DNA of 31,885 bases from Methanarcanum sp963640855. GTDB taxonomy: Archaea > Thermoplasmatota > Thermoplasmata > Methanomassiliicoccales > Methanomethylophilaceae. The stretch lies in assembly GCA_963640855.1 (NCBI GenBank), contig CAVIAJ010000019.1, forward strand, positions 1-31,885, in the 5' to 3' direction. The notes beneath the pieces are model-generated. The model saw only the letters and a program-made list of their open reading frames with translations, was not told the origin of the DNA and did not search any database. How positions within the stretch are numbered: the stretch's first letter is position 1; each line of letters begins with the position of its first letter. Shown here one piece after another: positions 7,748-15,245 of the stretch. The translations under genes were made by a program, and so were the position numbers.

Positions 7748-8578
7748 ATGGCAGACAACTCCTACTTCATAGAGACAGAGTTCAGCGACTACGAATCCGA
7801 GGTCTACACTGAGGAACAGATCAAAGACAACTTCATCTCCGTTCTCAGGACAGTCGACGACGAAGACGAGGGAATCCTTATGGTCATGGGCGCAGACGAG
7901 CCTGTCGGCGGATACATGTGCATCTCGACAGTCATCTACGGCGACCACTGCAAAGTCGAACTGTACAAAGACTTCAACAAGAGATTCGCAGACGTTTCGA
8001 GAGATCTCGCAATCGACGATGCCATCGCAGCATTCAAAGAGTTCTTCGCAGGAAAAGTTCCCGACCTTGCGAAAATGAAAGAATGCAAAGGAGCATTCAC
8101 TCTTGAAACCGAATACACAGACTTCCCGATTCCCGTACGTGACGTCAGGCAGATTGAGGACTGCATCCTTGCAATGTCCAACTGCTGCATCGGAACATCC
8201 GAAGAAGGATATGAGGATGTCGAGGAATGCGAAGACGAATGCAAGTGCGGTTGCCACCGCGGCGAAGAGTGTAACGACGAAGAGTGCGAATGCAGCTGTC
8301 ACAACGACTGCTGCTGCGATGACAGCTGCGACTGCGGATGCGAAGATGAAATGTCATTCATCGTCCTTCAGGCACCCGAACCCATCGACGGCGCAGACTT
8401 CGTTCAGGCAACACCCACAGACTTCGGATGGTACGTCGAGATCAGTTTCATCGACGGACGCAGACACCAGAACTTCGGAACATTCTTCGAGTTCGACGAG
8501 GATGTCATGGGAGTCTTCGAAGACTTCATGGCCGGAAAGATCCCCGACACCGACAAATGGATCAAAGTCAGAATCTGA
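7748..8578 (+). CDS. Acidic protein with a metallothionein-like Cys cluster between two related domains
   Basis: A 276-residue, very acidic protein. Residues 161-198 contain 14 cysteines and two histidines in closely spaced CxC, CC and CxCH patterns (for example CKCGCH, CECSCH, DSCDCGC), a density typical of metal-thiolate clusters. The flanks look like a duplicated domain: residues about 43-112 end AFKEFFAGKVPDLAKM, and residues about 203-276 end VFEDFMAGKIPDTDKW, with similar strand patterns before. No signal peptide or membrane segment is seen, so it is probably cytosolic. It lies between the acetyl-CoA synthase operon and the nickel-insertion ATPase gene, so a role in holding nickel, zinc or iron is possible. 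I do not recognise the family. Confidence 0.8.
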   Translation: MADNSYFIETEFSDYESEVYTEEQIKDNFISVLRTVDDEDEGILMVMGADEPVGGYMCISTVIYGDHCKVELYKDFNKRFADVSRDLAIDDAIAAFKEFFAGKVPDLAKMKECKGAFTLETEYTDFPIPVRDVRQIEDCILAMSNCCIGTSEEGYEDVEECEDECKCGCHRGEECNDEECECSCHNDCCCDDSCDCGCEDEMSFIVLQAPEPIDGADFVQATPTDFGWYVEISFIDGRRHQNFGTFFEFDEDVMGVFEDFMAGKIPDTDKWIKVRI

Positions 8579-8591
8579 AAACAAAAACAAT

Positions 8592-8625
8592 GAAGGAAAA
8601 CGGCGGTTATCCGCCGGATTCCTTC
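8592..8625. terminator. Bidirectional hairpin between convergent genes
   Basis: A CGGCGG/CCGCCG core (8601-8606/8611-8616) with a TTAT loop is extended by GAAGGA/TCCTTC arms. T-rich sequence follows on both strands (tttaattcattttt on plus, ttgtttttgtttt on minus). It fills the 55-base gap between the stops of the Cys-rich gene and the nickel ATPase gene, so it probably terminates both. Confidence 0.7.
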
Positions 8626-8633
8626 GGTTTAAT

Positions 8634-9374
8634 TCATTTTTCTATTGTTTCAATCAACGAAACCATAGCTTTTCCGAACGGAGAATCTTCGGGAACATCC
8701 ACGACGTCACCGTTCATCACGGCTTCGCTGATATTCTCGTCATGAGGCATTGTCATAACACCGTCGAAACCGCAGGAACGTGCTTCGTCTTCCAGCTGCC
8801 GGGATATTTTTCCCATGACGTTGTTGATAACAAGAATTCTCTTTCCGGATTCGATACGGACTTCATCGGCAAGATCGGAGAGACGTTTTGCGGTTCTTAC
8901 ACCGACTTTCGTAGGATCCGAAACGAAAATCATGACATCCGTTTTCGGAAGTACGCGTCTCGATAAATGTTCCATTCCCGCTTCGTTGTCGATAACCGCA
9001 TATCTGTATCTCGGAATAAGGTCGTTAAAACAGTTTTTAAGAACATCGTTCGTAAAACAGTAACAGCCCTCTCCTTCCGGTCTTCCCATTACGAGAAGAT
9101 CGATTTTATCCGTTTCAGTCATAATCTGACGGATATGCGTTGAGATGTAATCCTGCTTGCTGACACCTGCAGGAACGATCTCAGGATTGGCGACGATCTC
9201 ATTTCTGAGACCTCCGATCGTTCCCGTTACGGTCAGCCCCAACTTATCGCACAGATTTGAATTGGGATCGGCATCGACGGCAAGAGTTACGTCTCTTTTT
9301 GACAACGCTCTCACCAACTGCGAGGAAATCGTACTCTTTCCGACTCCTCCCTTACCGACAAGTGCGATTATCAT
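8634..9374 (-). CDS. acsF/cooC: AcsF/CooC-type nickel-insertion ATPase
   Basis: A 246-residue MinD/ParA-type ATPase that loads nickel into acetyl-CoA synthase or CO dehydrogenase. It has the deviant Walker A GKGGVGKST (residues 7-15), the DADPNSNL switch region (34-41), the CxC metal site C104-Y-C106 (GCYCFTN), and the signature NEAGMEHLSRR (130-140), which separates CooC/AcsF from other ParA relatives. An open frame extends upstream to 9470, but the P-loop must lie near the N-terminus and the ATG at 9374 overlaps the TGA of the core-MetE gene by one base (TGATG). The two are therefore one operon. AcsF and CooC cannot be told apart by eye. Confidence 0.93.
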   Translation of the reverse strand: MIIALVGKGGVGKSTISSQLVRALSKRDVTLAVDADPNSNLCDKLGLTVTGTIGGLRNEIVANPEIVPAGVSKQDYISTHIRQIMTETDKIDLLVMGRPEGEGCYCFTNDVLKNCFNDLIPRYRYAVIDNEAGMEHLSRRVLPKTDVMIFVSDPTKVGVRTAKRLSDLADEVRIESGKRILVINNVMGKISRQLEDEARSCGFDGVMTMPHDENISEAVMNGDVVDVPEDSPFGKAMVSLIETIEK

Positions 9375-10384
9375 CAGAATCCGTATCTCCTCTTCATCTC
9401 TTTGGAAACTCCGTCGAGAAGATCGAACACCTTGTTCGCATTCTCCGGCGTTAAACCGCTGAGACCGCACTGAGGCGTAATGACAGACTGATGCGCAGCC
9501 TTCTTCCTGTTGATTCCTTTCTCTTCGAGTTTATCGAACAAAGATTCCAATTTTGCGACAATTGTCTCAACGGTTTCTTTCTCAACCGCATCGTCGCTGT
9601 TCGGAATGATTCCCCATGCGATGCACTTGCCTTTGCTGAGGAATTCGGTCAGTTCGTTGGGATACATCAGGAGGTTGTCTCCGTAGTTGTACGCATCGAA
9701 ACTCAGAATATCGATGTCGGTTGACAGAATCATAGCCCAATTCGTGTTTCCGCAGCAGTGTATTCCCCTGAATGCGTCAACACCGTCCATTGCCTCGTTG
9801 ATCCATGTTTTAGCCTGTTCGTCCGATACTGATGCGAAAGGCGTTCCCAGGATCGATAACGAAGGTTCATCGAAGAATATAATCACATTGGAGTTGGCCA
9901 TAGCCAATCTTCTTGCCTGCCATTTCGCAGTCATATTCACTGTTTTTCTTACGATTTCACAGTATGATTCGTCGTAGATCACGGGACGTGATTCTTTATC
10001 GAGAATCTGAAGTCCTTCGCTGATAGGTCCCGTAACCTGTCCTTTCACCGCTTCGAATTTGGATAGATCGCGGTTCAGGAACTCGTACATTCCCTCATAC
10101 AGTTCGGGAGGGTGAATGAAATAGTCGATATCCTCGGAAATGATGGCTGTGTATATCTCCGTAGGGTCGTAACCGTTCAAATCCACGGAAATCTTATCCC
10201 CGTCTACAGTCAGTCCGGGTAGATGCGTGCCCGTCTGTAAGTACATACTTTCGTTGATTCCTCTGGTCGGCAGCTGCGGCCATGAGGGGCAGGTGACACG
10301 CCCGTCCAATGTTATGTCGACACTTTCGACCGAGTTCACATAAGGCTGCGAACCGATGAGTGTCGTAGCAAAATTCCAATCCAT
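9374..10384 (-). CDS. Core methionine synthase (MetE C-terminal domain only)
   Basis: A 336-residue TIM-barrel enzyme equal to the catalytic half of MetE. The zinc ligands are visible: H209-x-C211 (IHCCGN) and C306 (TPQCGLSGL). By eye the MetE Glu ligand corresponds to D230 (LSFDAYN). The N-terminal barrel of full MetE, which binds polyglutamyl methyl-folate, is absent. Enzymes of this short type are known to use corrinoid methyl donors; in Dehalococcoides core MetE, as I recall, the donor is the methylated CFeSP. Transfer of methyl to homocysteine is the expected reaction. It is the first gene of an operon with the nickel ATPase. A TATA-like aattaaata (complement near 10408-10418) is about 28 bases before the ATG, suggesting a leaderless start. 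Uroporphyrinogen-decarboxylase-like methyltransferases are the alternative, but the HxC...C pattern favours MetE. Confidence 0.88.
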   Translation of the reverse strand: MDWNFATTLIGSQPYVNSVESVDITLDGRVTCPSWPQLPTRGINESMYLQTGTHLPGLTVDGDKISVDLNGYDPTEIYTAIISEDIDYFIHPPELYEGMYEFLNRDLSKFEAVKGQVTGPISEGLQILDKESRPVIYDESYCEIVRKTVNMTAKWQARRLAMANSNVIIFFDEPSLSILGTPFASVSDEQAKTWINEAMDGVDAFRGIHCCGNTNWAMILSTDIDILSFDAYNYGDNLLMYPNELTEFLSKGKCIAWGIIPNSDDAVEKETVETIVAKLESLFDKLEEKGINRKKAAHQSVITPQCGLSGLTPENANKVFDLLDGVSKEMKRRYGF

Positions 10385-10403
10385 TGAATCCCGCTATGAA
10401 CTC

Positions 10404-10548
10404 CGTATTTAATTATGTGTGGTTGTCTTCTTAGGATTACGCGTTATACTTACACATAGTAAAAGGAACAATCTCGTTTCATATCGCAGGCGTAAACAAA
10501 TCCCTTATATCCGATTCGTACAATCATTTGCCGACCCGTCTTTAATAC
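10404..10548. promoter_or_regulatory. Divergent promoter region between core MetE and MtnA-like genes
   Basis: The 183-base gap between the two divergent start codons carries TATA-like elements facing both ways: aattaaata for the minus-strand operon (near 10408-10418) and tttaatac (10541-10548) or cttatatcc (10503-10511) for the plus-strand operon. A GGGGATGATT stretch (10554-10563) may serve as ribosome site for the MtnA-like gene, which would favour the more distant TATA. No clear shared operator is seen. Confidence 0.5.
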
Positions 10549-10567
10549 AAACAGGGGATGATTGAAA

Positions 10568-11557
10568 ATGAAAGCCAATATCAACGGAAAAGTAACAGAT
10601 ATCCGCGCAGTCTGGTTTGAAAAAGATAAAGTCGTGATGATAGACCAACGCGAACTCCCCCGCAGTGTGGTCACGGTATCATTCACGGATTACAGGGATG
10701 TCGCAAAGGCAATCAGAAACATGACCACAAGAGGAGCGCCTTCCATAGGTGCCGCCGCAGCATACGGAATGTGCCTTGCGGCGTTGAACAAAGAAGATAT
10801 TGATGAAGCCGCAGAGACCGTCAAAGCGGCGAGACCCACTGCAAACGATCTGTTCTATGCAGTGGATTACATGGTAAAATGTCTCTCCGAAGAAAAAGAT
10901 CCGATCGAATCCGCGGATGCTTACGCACAGTCCATGGTCGACAGGTGTACAAAGATCGGAGAATACGGCGGAGCATTGATCAAAGACGGGTACAGACTGA
11001 TGACTCACTGCAACGCAGGTGCACTTGCAACCGTCGATGTGGGAACTGCGTTGGCCCCTATGCGTAACGCACACAACAACGGAAAGAAGTTCTTCGTGTA
11101 CGTTTCCGAAACAAGACCCAGACTCCAGGGAATGCAATTAACCGCATGGGAACTGTTACAGGAAGGAATCGATCATGCAATCATTCCCGACGGTTCTTCG
11201 GGACACTACATAAGGAAAGGAGTGGACATGATCATCACCGGTGCGGACAGGATTGCCGCGAACGGAGATTTTGCGAATAAGATCGGAACGTTTGAGAAAG
11301 CGGTATTGGCGAAAGAATTCGGAGTTCCTTTCTATGTCGCCGCACCCGTTTCCACGTTTGATTTCAACACAAAAACAGGCGAAGATATTGTCATAGAGGA
11401 TCGTTCCGAAGAAGAAGTGACGATGATCGGAGGAATCCGTATCGCTCCGGAAGGATGCAGAGCGCTGAATCCTTCATTCGATATGACTCCCGCGAAATAC
11501 GTTACGGGATTCATCACCGAAAAGGGAATACTTAAGCCTTCGGAGATTCTAAGGTGA
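10568..11557 (+). CDS. mtnA: MtnA-family isomerase (5-methylthioribose / 5-deoxyribose 1-phosphate isomerase)
   Basis: A 329-residue sugar-phosphate aldose-ketose isomerase of the MtnA/eIF2B-like fold. Diagnostic motifs: TTRGAPSIGAAAAYG (residues 53-67), the catalytic Cys in THCNAG (C148), ETRPRLQGMQLTAWEL (181-196) and the catalytic Asp in GADRIAANGD (D227). Substrate is expected to be 5-methylthioribose-1-phosphate or 5-deoxyribose-1-phosphate, the products of cleaving methylthioadenosine and 5'-deoxyadenosine. The usual DNMAG-type segment here reads DGSSGHY, a small divergence. The ATG at 10568 is preferred over a TTG two codons earlier. It heads an operon with the aldolase that would act next. 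Ribose-1,5-bisphosphate isomerase is a less likely reading. Confidence 0.88.
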   Translation: MKANINGKVTDIRAVWFEKDKVVMIDQRELPRSVVTVSFTDYRDVAKAIRNMTTRGAPSIGAAAAYGMCLAALNKEDIDEAAETVKAARPTANDLFYAVDYMVKCLSEEKDPIESADAYAQSMVDRCTKIGEYGGALIKDGYRLMTHCNAGALATVDVGTALAPMRNAHNNGKKFFVYVSETRPRLQGMQLTAWELLQEGIDHAIIPDGSSGHYIRKGVDMIITGADRIAANGDFANKIGTFEKAVLAKEFGVPFYVAAPVSTFDFNTKTGEDIVIEDRSEEEVTMIGGIRIAPEGCRALNPSFDMTPAKYVTGFITEKGILKPSEILR

Positions 11558-11561
11558 AAGA

Positions 11562-12167
11562 ATGAACGAGTCCTACGCAAGAGAATTGCTTACGGATGTC
11601 TGCAGGATGCTGTACAACAGAAATCTCACCGTATCCGCAGGCGGAAACATGAGTATGAGGGTTGACGGTTACATCATAATCACTCCGTCCGGAAGAAATA
11701 AGGGATTGCTGTCTCCGGATGACATGGTTGCCGTGTCGATGAACGGAGAGGTTCTTTCCGAAGGTAAACCTTCGATCGAACACAAATTCCATCTTGCGTT
11801 ATACAGAAAGAATCCCGAAATTAACGCGGTGATTCACTGTCATCCTCTTTACTGTACGACTTTGGCAACGATAGGAAAGAAAATCAATACCTGCCTTACA
11901 CCCGAGGGAATCATGCTTTTGGGAGAAGTTCCCACCGTTCCGTATTACACCCCGGGATCCGATGAGTTGGTAAAGGGCGTTGAAGAATATTCCGACAGCA
12001 TGGCTATGCTTCTCGCGAAACACGGTGCAATCACTCAGGGAAAGACTCTTGAGGAAGCGTACAACCGCATGGAGGAACTGGAATTCCAGGCCCATATGCA
12101 GTTACTGGCGAAACGTGCCAGAAATCTTCCTAAATCCGAGATTGAAAAAATCAGAGGGATGTTATGA
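11562..12167 (+). CDS. Class II aldolase, fuculose-1-phosphate aldolase type
   Basis: A 201-residue zinc-dependent aldolase of the FucA/AraD family. The zinc ligands are H92-x-H94 (IHCHP) and H154 (AKHGAI), and E73 (PSIEHKFH) fits the catalytic acid. GGNMSMR near residue 27 and TPSGRNKG near 41 are the phosphate-binding turns. Next to MtnA it most likely cleaves 5-deoxyribulose-1-phosphate or its methylthio analogue into dihydroxyacetone phosphate and an aldehyde, as described for the DHAP shunt and for methanogen 5'-deoxyadenosine recycling. The ribosome site AAGGTG spans the end of mtnA. MtnB dehydratase has the same fold, but the family details fit an aldolase better. Its stop overlaps the nop5 start (ATGA). 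Confidence 0.87.
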   Translation: MNESYARELLTDVCRMLYNRNLTVSAGGNMSMRVDGYIIITPSGRNKGLLSPDDMVAVSMNGEVLSEGKPSIEHKFHLALYRKNPEINAVIHCHPLYCTTLATIGKKINTCLTPEGIMLLGEVPTVPYYTPGSDELVKGVEEYSDSMAMLLAKHGAITQGKTLEEAYNRMEELEFQAHMQLLAKRARNLPKSEIEKIRGML

Positions 12168-13228
12168 TACTTATCACGAAATGGTTCGGATGTTTCCTCT
12201 GCGACGGAGACAGAATCGTTGACAGGAGATTATTTCCGAAGGATGCTTCCGTAATTTCCGAAAAACTTGCTTTGATGCAGAGAGGAGGAACTCTTCCCGA
12301 AGAACATGAGTTGACTGAAGGTAAAAGCAAAATGTATGTTGCGGACAGACGTCAGGCGGAATTGGGAAAACCGACGCTGTTTGATTCTTCCTTCATCAGA
12401 GCGGAGAACTTCGGCTATGACGATACGTTAATGCATGAGGCTATGCTGGGACTCGGAAGACTGAGGACTTCCGAACCTATTCCCAGAGACAGAAGTCTTG
12501 TGCAGGCGATAAGAAATCTTGACGATTTGATAGAAACGTCAAATCTTCTGAACGAAAGACTGCATGAATGGTACGGTCTGCATTTTCCGGAATTGGCGGA
12601 TTACGCTAAAGACAGAAAATACGCGGAATTGATTGCTTCCTACGGAAACAGAGACGGTATCGAAGAGGAATTGGATATCGATATAGAATCGATCGGTGCC
12701 GAATTGGATGATGAGGATATGAGAGCGGTTCAGGATTTGGCCGACACTCTCTGCAGGATTTACGACGACAGGGAAAGAACCGAAGATTATATCTCGGGAA
12801 TTGTGAAAGAATCCTGTCCGAATCTCTGTGCGATTGCGGGAGGCCCGTTATCGGCGAGACTGATTTCTCTTGCGGGAGGATTGGAAAGGTTGGCTTCGCT
12901 GCCGTCCTCGACCGTGCAGATGTTAGGTGCGGAAAAGGCTATGTTCAGACACCTCAGATCGGGAAAAAGACCGCCGAAGCACGGTGTAATCTATCAGCAT
13001 CCTGAAATTCACAGAGCTCCGAAGTGGCAGAGAGGTAAGATTTCAAGAGCCTTGGCGGGAAAGATTACGATTGCCGCAAAGTTGGATCAGTACGGTTCGG
13101 AGTTCAGAGGAGATGTTCTCAACGGAGAATTCCTGAAACGTGTTCAGGACATCAGGCGCAGATATCCCGATCCGCCTAAGAAACCCGTTAATCCGAAAGG
13201 AAAGAAAAGGCCGAAAAGAAGGCACTGA
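12164..13228 (+). CDS. nop5: Nop5 (Nop56/58), C/D-box RNP scaffold
   Basis: A 354-residue archaeal Nop5 that bridges L7Ae and fibrillarin on C/D guide RNAs directing 2'-O-methylation of rRNA and tRNA. A variable N-terminal fibrillarin-binding domain is followed by a long coiled-coil (about residues 100-200) and the Nop domain with AIAGGPLSARLISLAGGLERLA, VQMLGAEKAMFRHLRSG, KHGVIYQHPEI and KISRALAGKITIAAKLD. The tail is lysine-rich. The start overlaps the aldolase stop. In many archaea fibrillarin lies directly beside nop5; here it does not, and the gene is instead attached to a sugar-phosphate operon. Confidence 0.95.
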   Translation: MILITKWFGCFLCDGDRIVDRRLFPKDASVISEKLALMQRGGTLPEEHELTEGKSKMYVADRRQAELGKPTLFDSSFIRAENFGYDDTLMHEAMLGLGRLRTSEPIPRDRSLVQAIRNLDDLIETSNLLNERLHEWYGLHFPELADYAKDRKYAELIASYGNRDGIEEELDIDIESIGAELDDEDMRAVQDLADTLCRIYDDRERTEDYISGIVKESCPNLCAIAGGPLSARLISLAGGLERLASLPSSTVQMLGAEKAMFRHLRSGKRPPKHGVIYQHPEIHRAPKWQRGKISRALAGKITIAAKLDQYGSEFRGDVLNGEFLKRVQDIRRRYPDPPKKPVNPKGKKRPKRRH

Positions 13229-13235
13229 TGTCTTC

Positions 13236-13316
13236 GGTCCCGGCGTGTCTGCACAGGGCATGCCGGGGGACTCTTTTCTGTGCTGTTTTTACTGTTTTTG
13301 TGCTGTTTTGATATCG
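13236..13316 (+). terminator. Imperfect hairpin and T-rich tract after nop5
   Basis: A GC-rich inverted repeat (tcccggcgtg... catgccgggg, about 13237-13269) is followed by repeated T runs built from a recurring unit (tgtgctgttttt, actgtttttg, tgtgctgttttg, 13279-13312). The T-tracts are the pattern of archaeal intrinsic termination, which needs T runs more than a stem. Confidence 0.55.
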
Positions 13317-13346
13317 AATGTAATGTTTCCGCGGGTTTGCCAACGC

Positions 13347-13356
13347 ATATGTTTAA
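13347..13356 (+). promoter_or_regulatory. TATA box for the 13383 surface-protein gene
   Basis: gtttaaaaac lies about 30 bases before the ATG, and there is no ribosome site, so a leaderless or near-leaderless mRNA is likely. Confidence 0.5.
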
Positions 13357-13382
13357 AAACTTACATTCTTTGAATAAAGTCT

Positions 13383-15245
13383 ATGGTCAAAAGAGTATTG
13401 GTAGTAATATTGATTGTATTATCCTTATCTTTATTGCTGTCAATTGAACCGTATGATACTAACAGCAATGGAGAAGATGGCAGCGGGAATGTTGAAGAAA
13501 AAACGGTTGATGACTATGAAATTAAACTTACGTACAATGAAGAAGAGATTGAAGTTAGAATAAATAACATCATATTTTCCAATGGAAAATATATCTCTGG
13601 CACTAAATTGCAATTGCAACAAACAATCATTACTGCTACGAGTAAAATAATTGGACATGATGCTTACAGAGAGTATTATGGCAAGATGGTTTCCTGTAGC
13701 TCAGGCTTCGTCCCCCAAGATTGGGAAATAAAAAAGGGGGAAATCATTTTTTCCATTGGGATTGGCAGTTACGATTTTACATTTGACGGCAGCAATACGA
13801 AGACGTGTAAATTCAATGAAAGCATAACAATGCCAGAAAAAAATTCAACGACCAAAGGATACACAATTAATAACTGGAAATACAACAACTCTACATATCC
13901 TGTAGGGTATGAGCTATATGTCGATGAATCATTTTTGAAAGCAAATAGTATCTACAAAAATGAAAAACTGAAATTTAAATCTGTAATGACGCCAATTGAC
14001 TATAAGACTGCATACGATCTAAACGGAGATCTTGCATCGTATGTGAATGACGAAATGACGATTAATTTAGAAACTCCCATTACAATGCCAGATGCGCCAC
14101 CAGTAAAAGATGGTTTTTCCTTCAAATGCTGGAAAATTGGTGACACAAATTTACAGTGCGGAGACAAATATAATCTCATTTATTCAGCCATTGATGGAAA
14201 TGGTGTACTAACAATCACTGCTCAGTGGACTACTACTGTCATAGAAAATCTTACACACTGTACCCTTATTACAACGAACAGTTGTGTGAATTATGGAGAA
14301 AACTGGTCAGGCACTCTCAAACCAGAGGCTCATTATATGATGCCTCCATACATTTCATCTGACTGCGTATACACGCAGAATCCAGATGGCACAGCATCCA
14401 TTGCGGTCAATAATGTCATCGCACCCATAAACATAATCGCCAGTGCCATACCGATTGAACACACTGTTAAATTAGATCCAAATGAAGGAAATCTTAATGC
14501 ACCTTCTGTATTCATTGTGAATGAAGTTATTGAGAAAGAACTTCCCACACCCACAAAGGAAGAATACATATTCGACGGGTGGTACAACGATACAACACTA
14601 ATTACAAACACAAAGAACATTACTTCCGACTGTACACTGAAAGCGTTATGGAAAAAAGCGATATCTTCATTAGACGAAAGCAGTAGCTCTTCAGGCTCTT
14701 CTTCAGGCGGAAGTCCCGCGTATTCCGGTAATTCGTCAGGCAGCGGTTCAGGCAACACCGGCGGAAGCGGTTCCTCATCCTCCGGTACTTCATCCGGCGG
14801 CACCGTCACTCCCGTAACGCCTGTCACCCCTGTATCTCCGGACGGAAACACAACAACCCCCGTAACCGACCCCGCCGAGGAAATCGGAGACACCGAAATA
14901 ACTGATGATGAATCGGAAGATCCCGCCGAAGAAAAAGAAATCCCGAAAACCTACGAACACAGATTCTACATCGACGAATCCGGAAAAATATGGCGTATCG
15001 GAGATCCTTCGGGAATAACGGATACACCGTCGAAAGAAGGATACACCTTCGGAGGATGGTTCATCATAATCGACGGCGAATGGATACCTTACACCGACGG
15101 ACTGAACATCGACACGAACGTCTTCGCAAAATGGATTCCAATAAAAACCGACGGGGACGGGAATCCGATGATTCCCGCGGCCGCTATCGCGTCCGTCCTC
15201 GCCGTCGTGTTAATTGTTTTGGTTACGGGAAGAAAGATTGACTGA
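13383..15245 (+). CDS. Cell-surface protein with InlB/Listeria-Bacteroides-type repeats
   Basis: A 620-residue secreted protein anchored by its C-terminus. An N-terminal signal segment (residues 1-20, VLVVILIVLSLSLLL) is followed by at least four InlB-type beta-grasp repeats, recognised by motifs such as GYTINNWKYN, GFSFKCWKI, EYIFDGWYND and GYTFGGWFI, each ending near a LKALW/FAKW-like strand. A Ser/Gly linker (about 430-470) and a TPVTPVTPV stretch come between the third and fourth repeats. A membrane helix (IPAAAIASVLAVVLIVLV) and a short basic tail end the protein. Such proteins are common adhesin-like surface proteins of gut archaea. Codon use shifts sharply near 14690: the first two thirds are AT-rich, the rest resembles the neighbours. 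Its 3' end overlaps the convergent dapL by 23 bases. Confidence 0.9.
   Translation: MVKRVLVVILIVLSLSLLLSIEPYDTNSNGEDGSGNVEEKTVDDYEIKLTYNEEEIEVRINNIIFSNGKYISGTKLQLQQTIITATSKIIGHDAYREYYGKMVSCSSGFVPQDWEIKKGEIIFSIGIGSYDFTFDGSNTKTCKFNESITMPEKNSTTKGYTINNWKYNNSTYPVGYELYVDESFLKANSIYKNEKLKFKSVMTPIDYKTAYDLNGDLASYVNDEMTINLETPITMPDAPPVKDGFSFKCWKIGDTNLQCGDKYNLIYSAIDGNGVLTITAQWTTTVIENLTHCTLITTNSCVNYGENWSGTLKPEAHYMMPPYISSDCVYTQNPDGTASIAVNNVIAPINIIASAIPIEHTVKLDPNEGNLNAPSVFIVNEVIEKELPTPTKEEYIFDGWYNDTTLITNTKNITSDCTLKALWKKAISSLDESSSSSGSSSGGSPAYSGNSSGSGSGNTGGSGSSSSGTSSGGTVTPVTPVTPVSPDGNTTTPVTDPAEEIGDTEITDDESEDPAEEKEIPKTYEHRFYIDESGKIWRIGDPSGITDTPSKEGYTFGGWFIIIDGEWIPYTDGLNIDTNVFAKWIPIKTDGDGNPMIPAAAIASVLAVVLIVLVTGRKID

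Noticed and set aside
7436..8302. Minus-strand open frame of 288 codons opposite the winged-helix and Cys-rich genes
   Set aside because: Product is Cys/Phe/Val-rich without domains and is antisense to two better-supported genes.
8103..8966. Long plus-strand open frame of 287 codons
   Set aside because: It overlaps the Cys-rich gene in another frame and runs across a terminator into the nickel ATPase gene; composition (Thr/Ser/Ala-rich from shifted codons) is that of a shadow.
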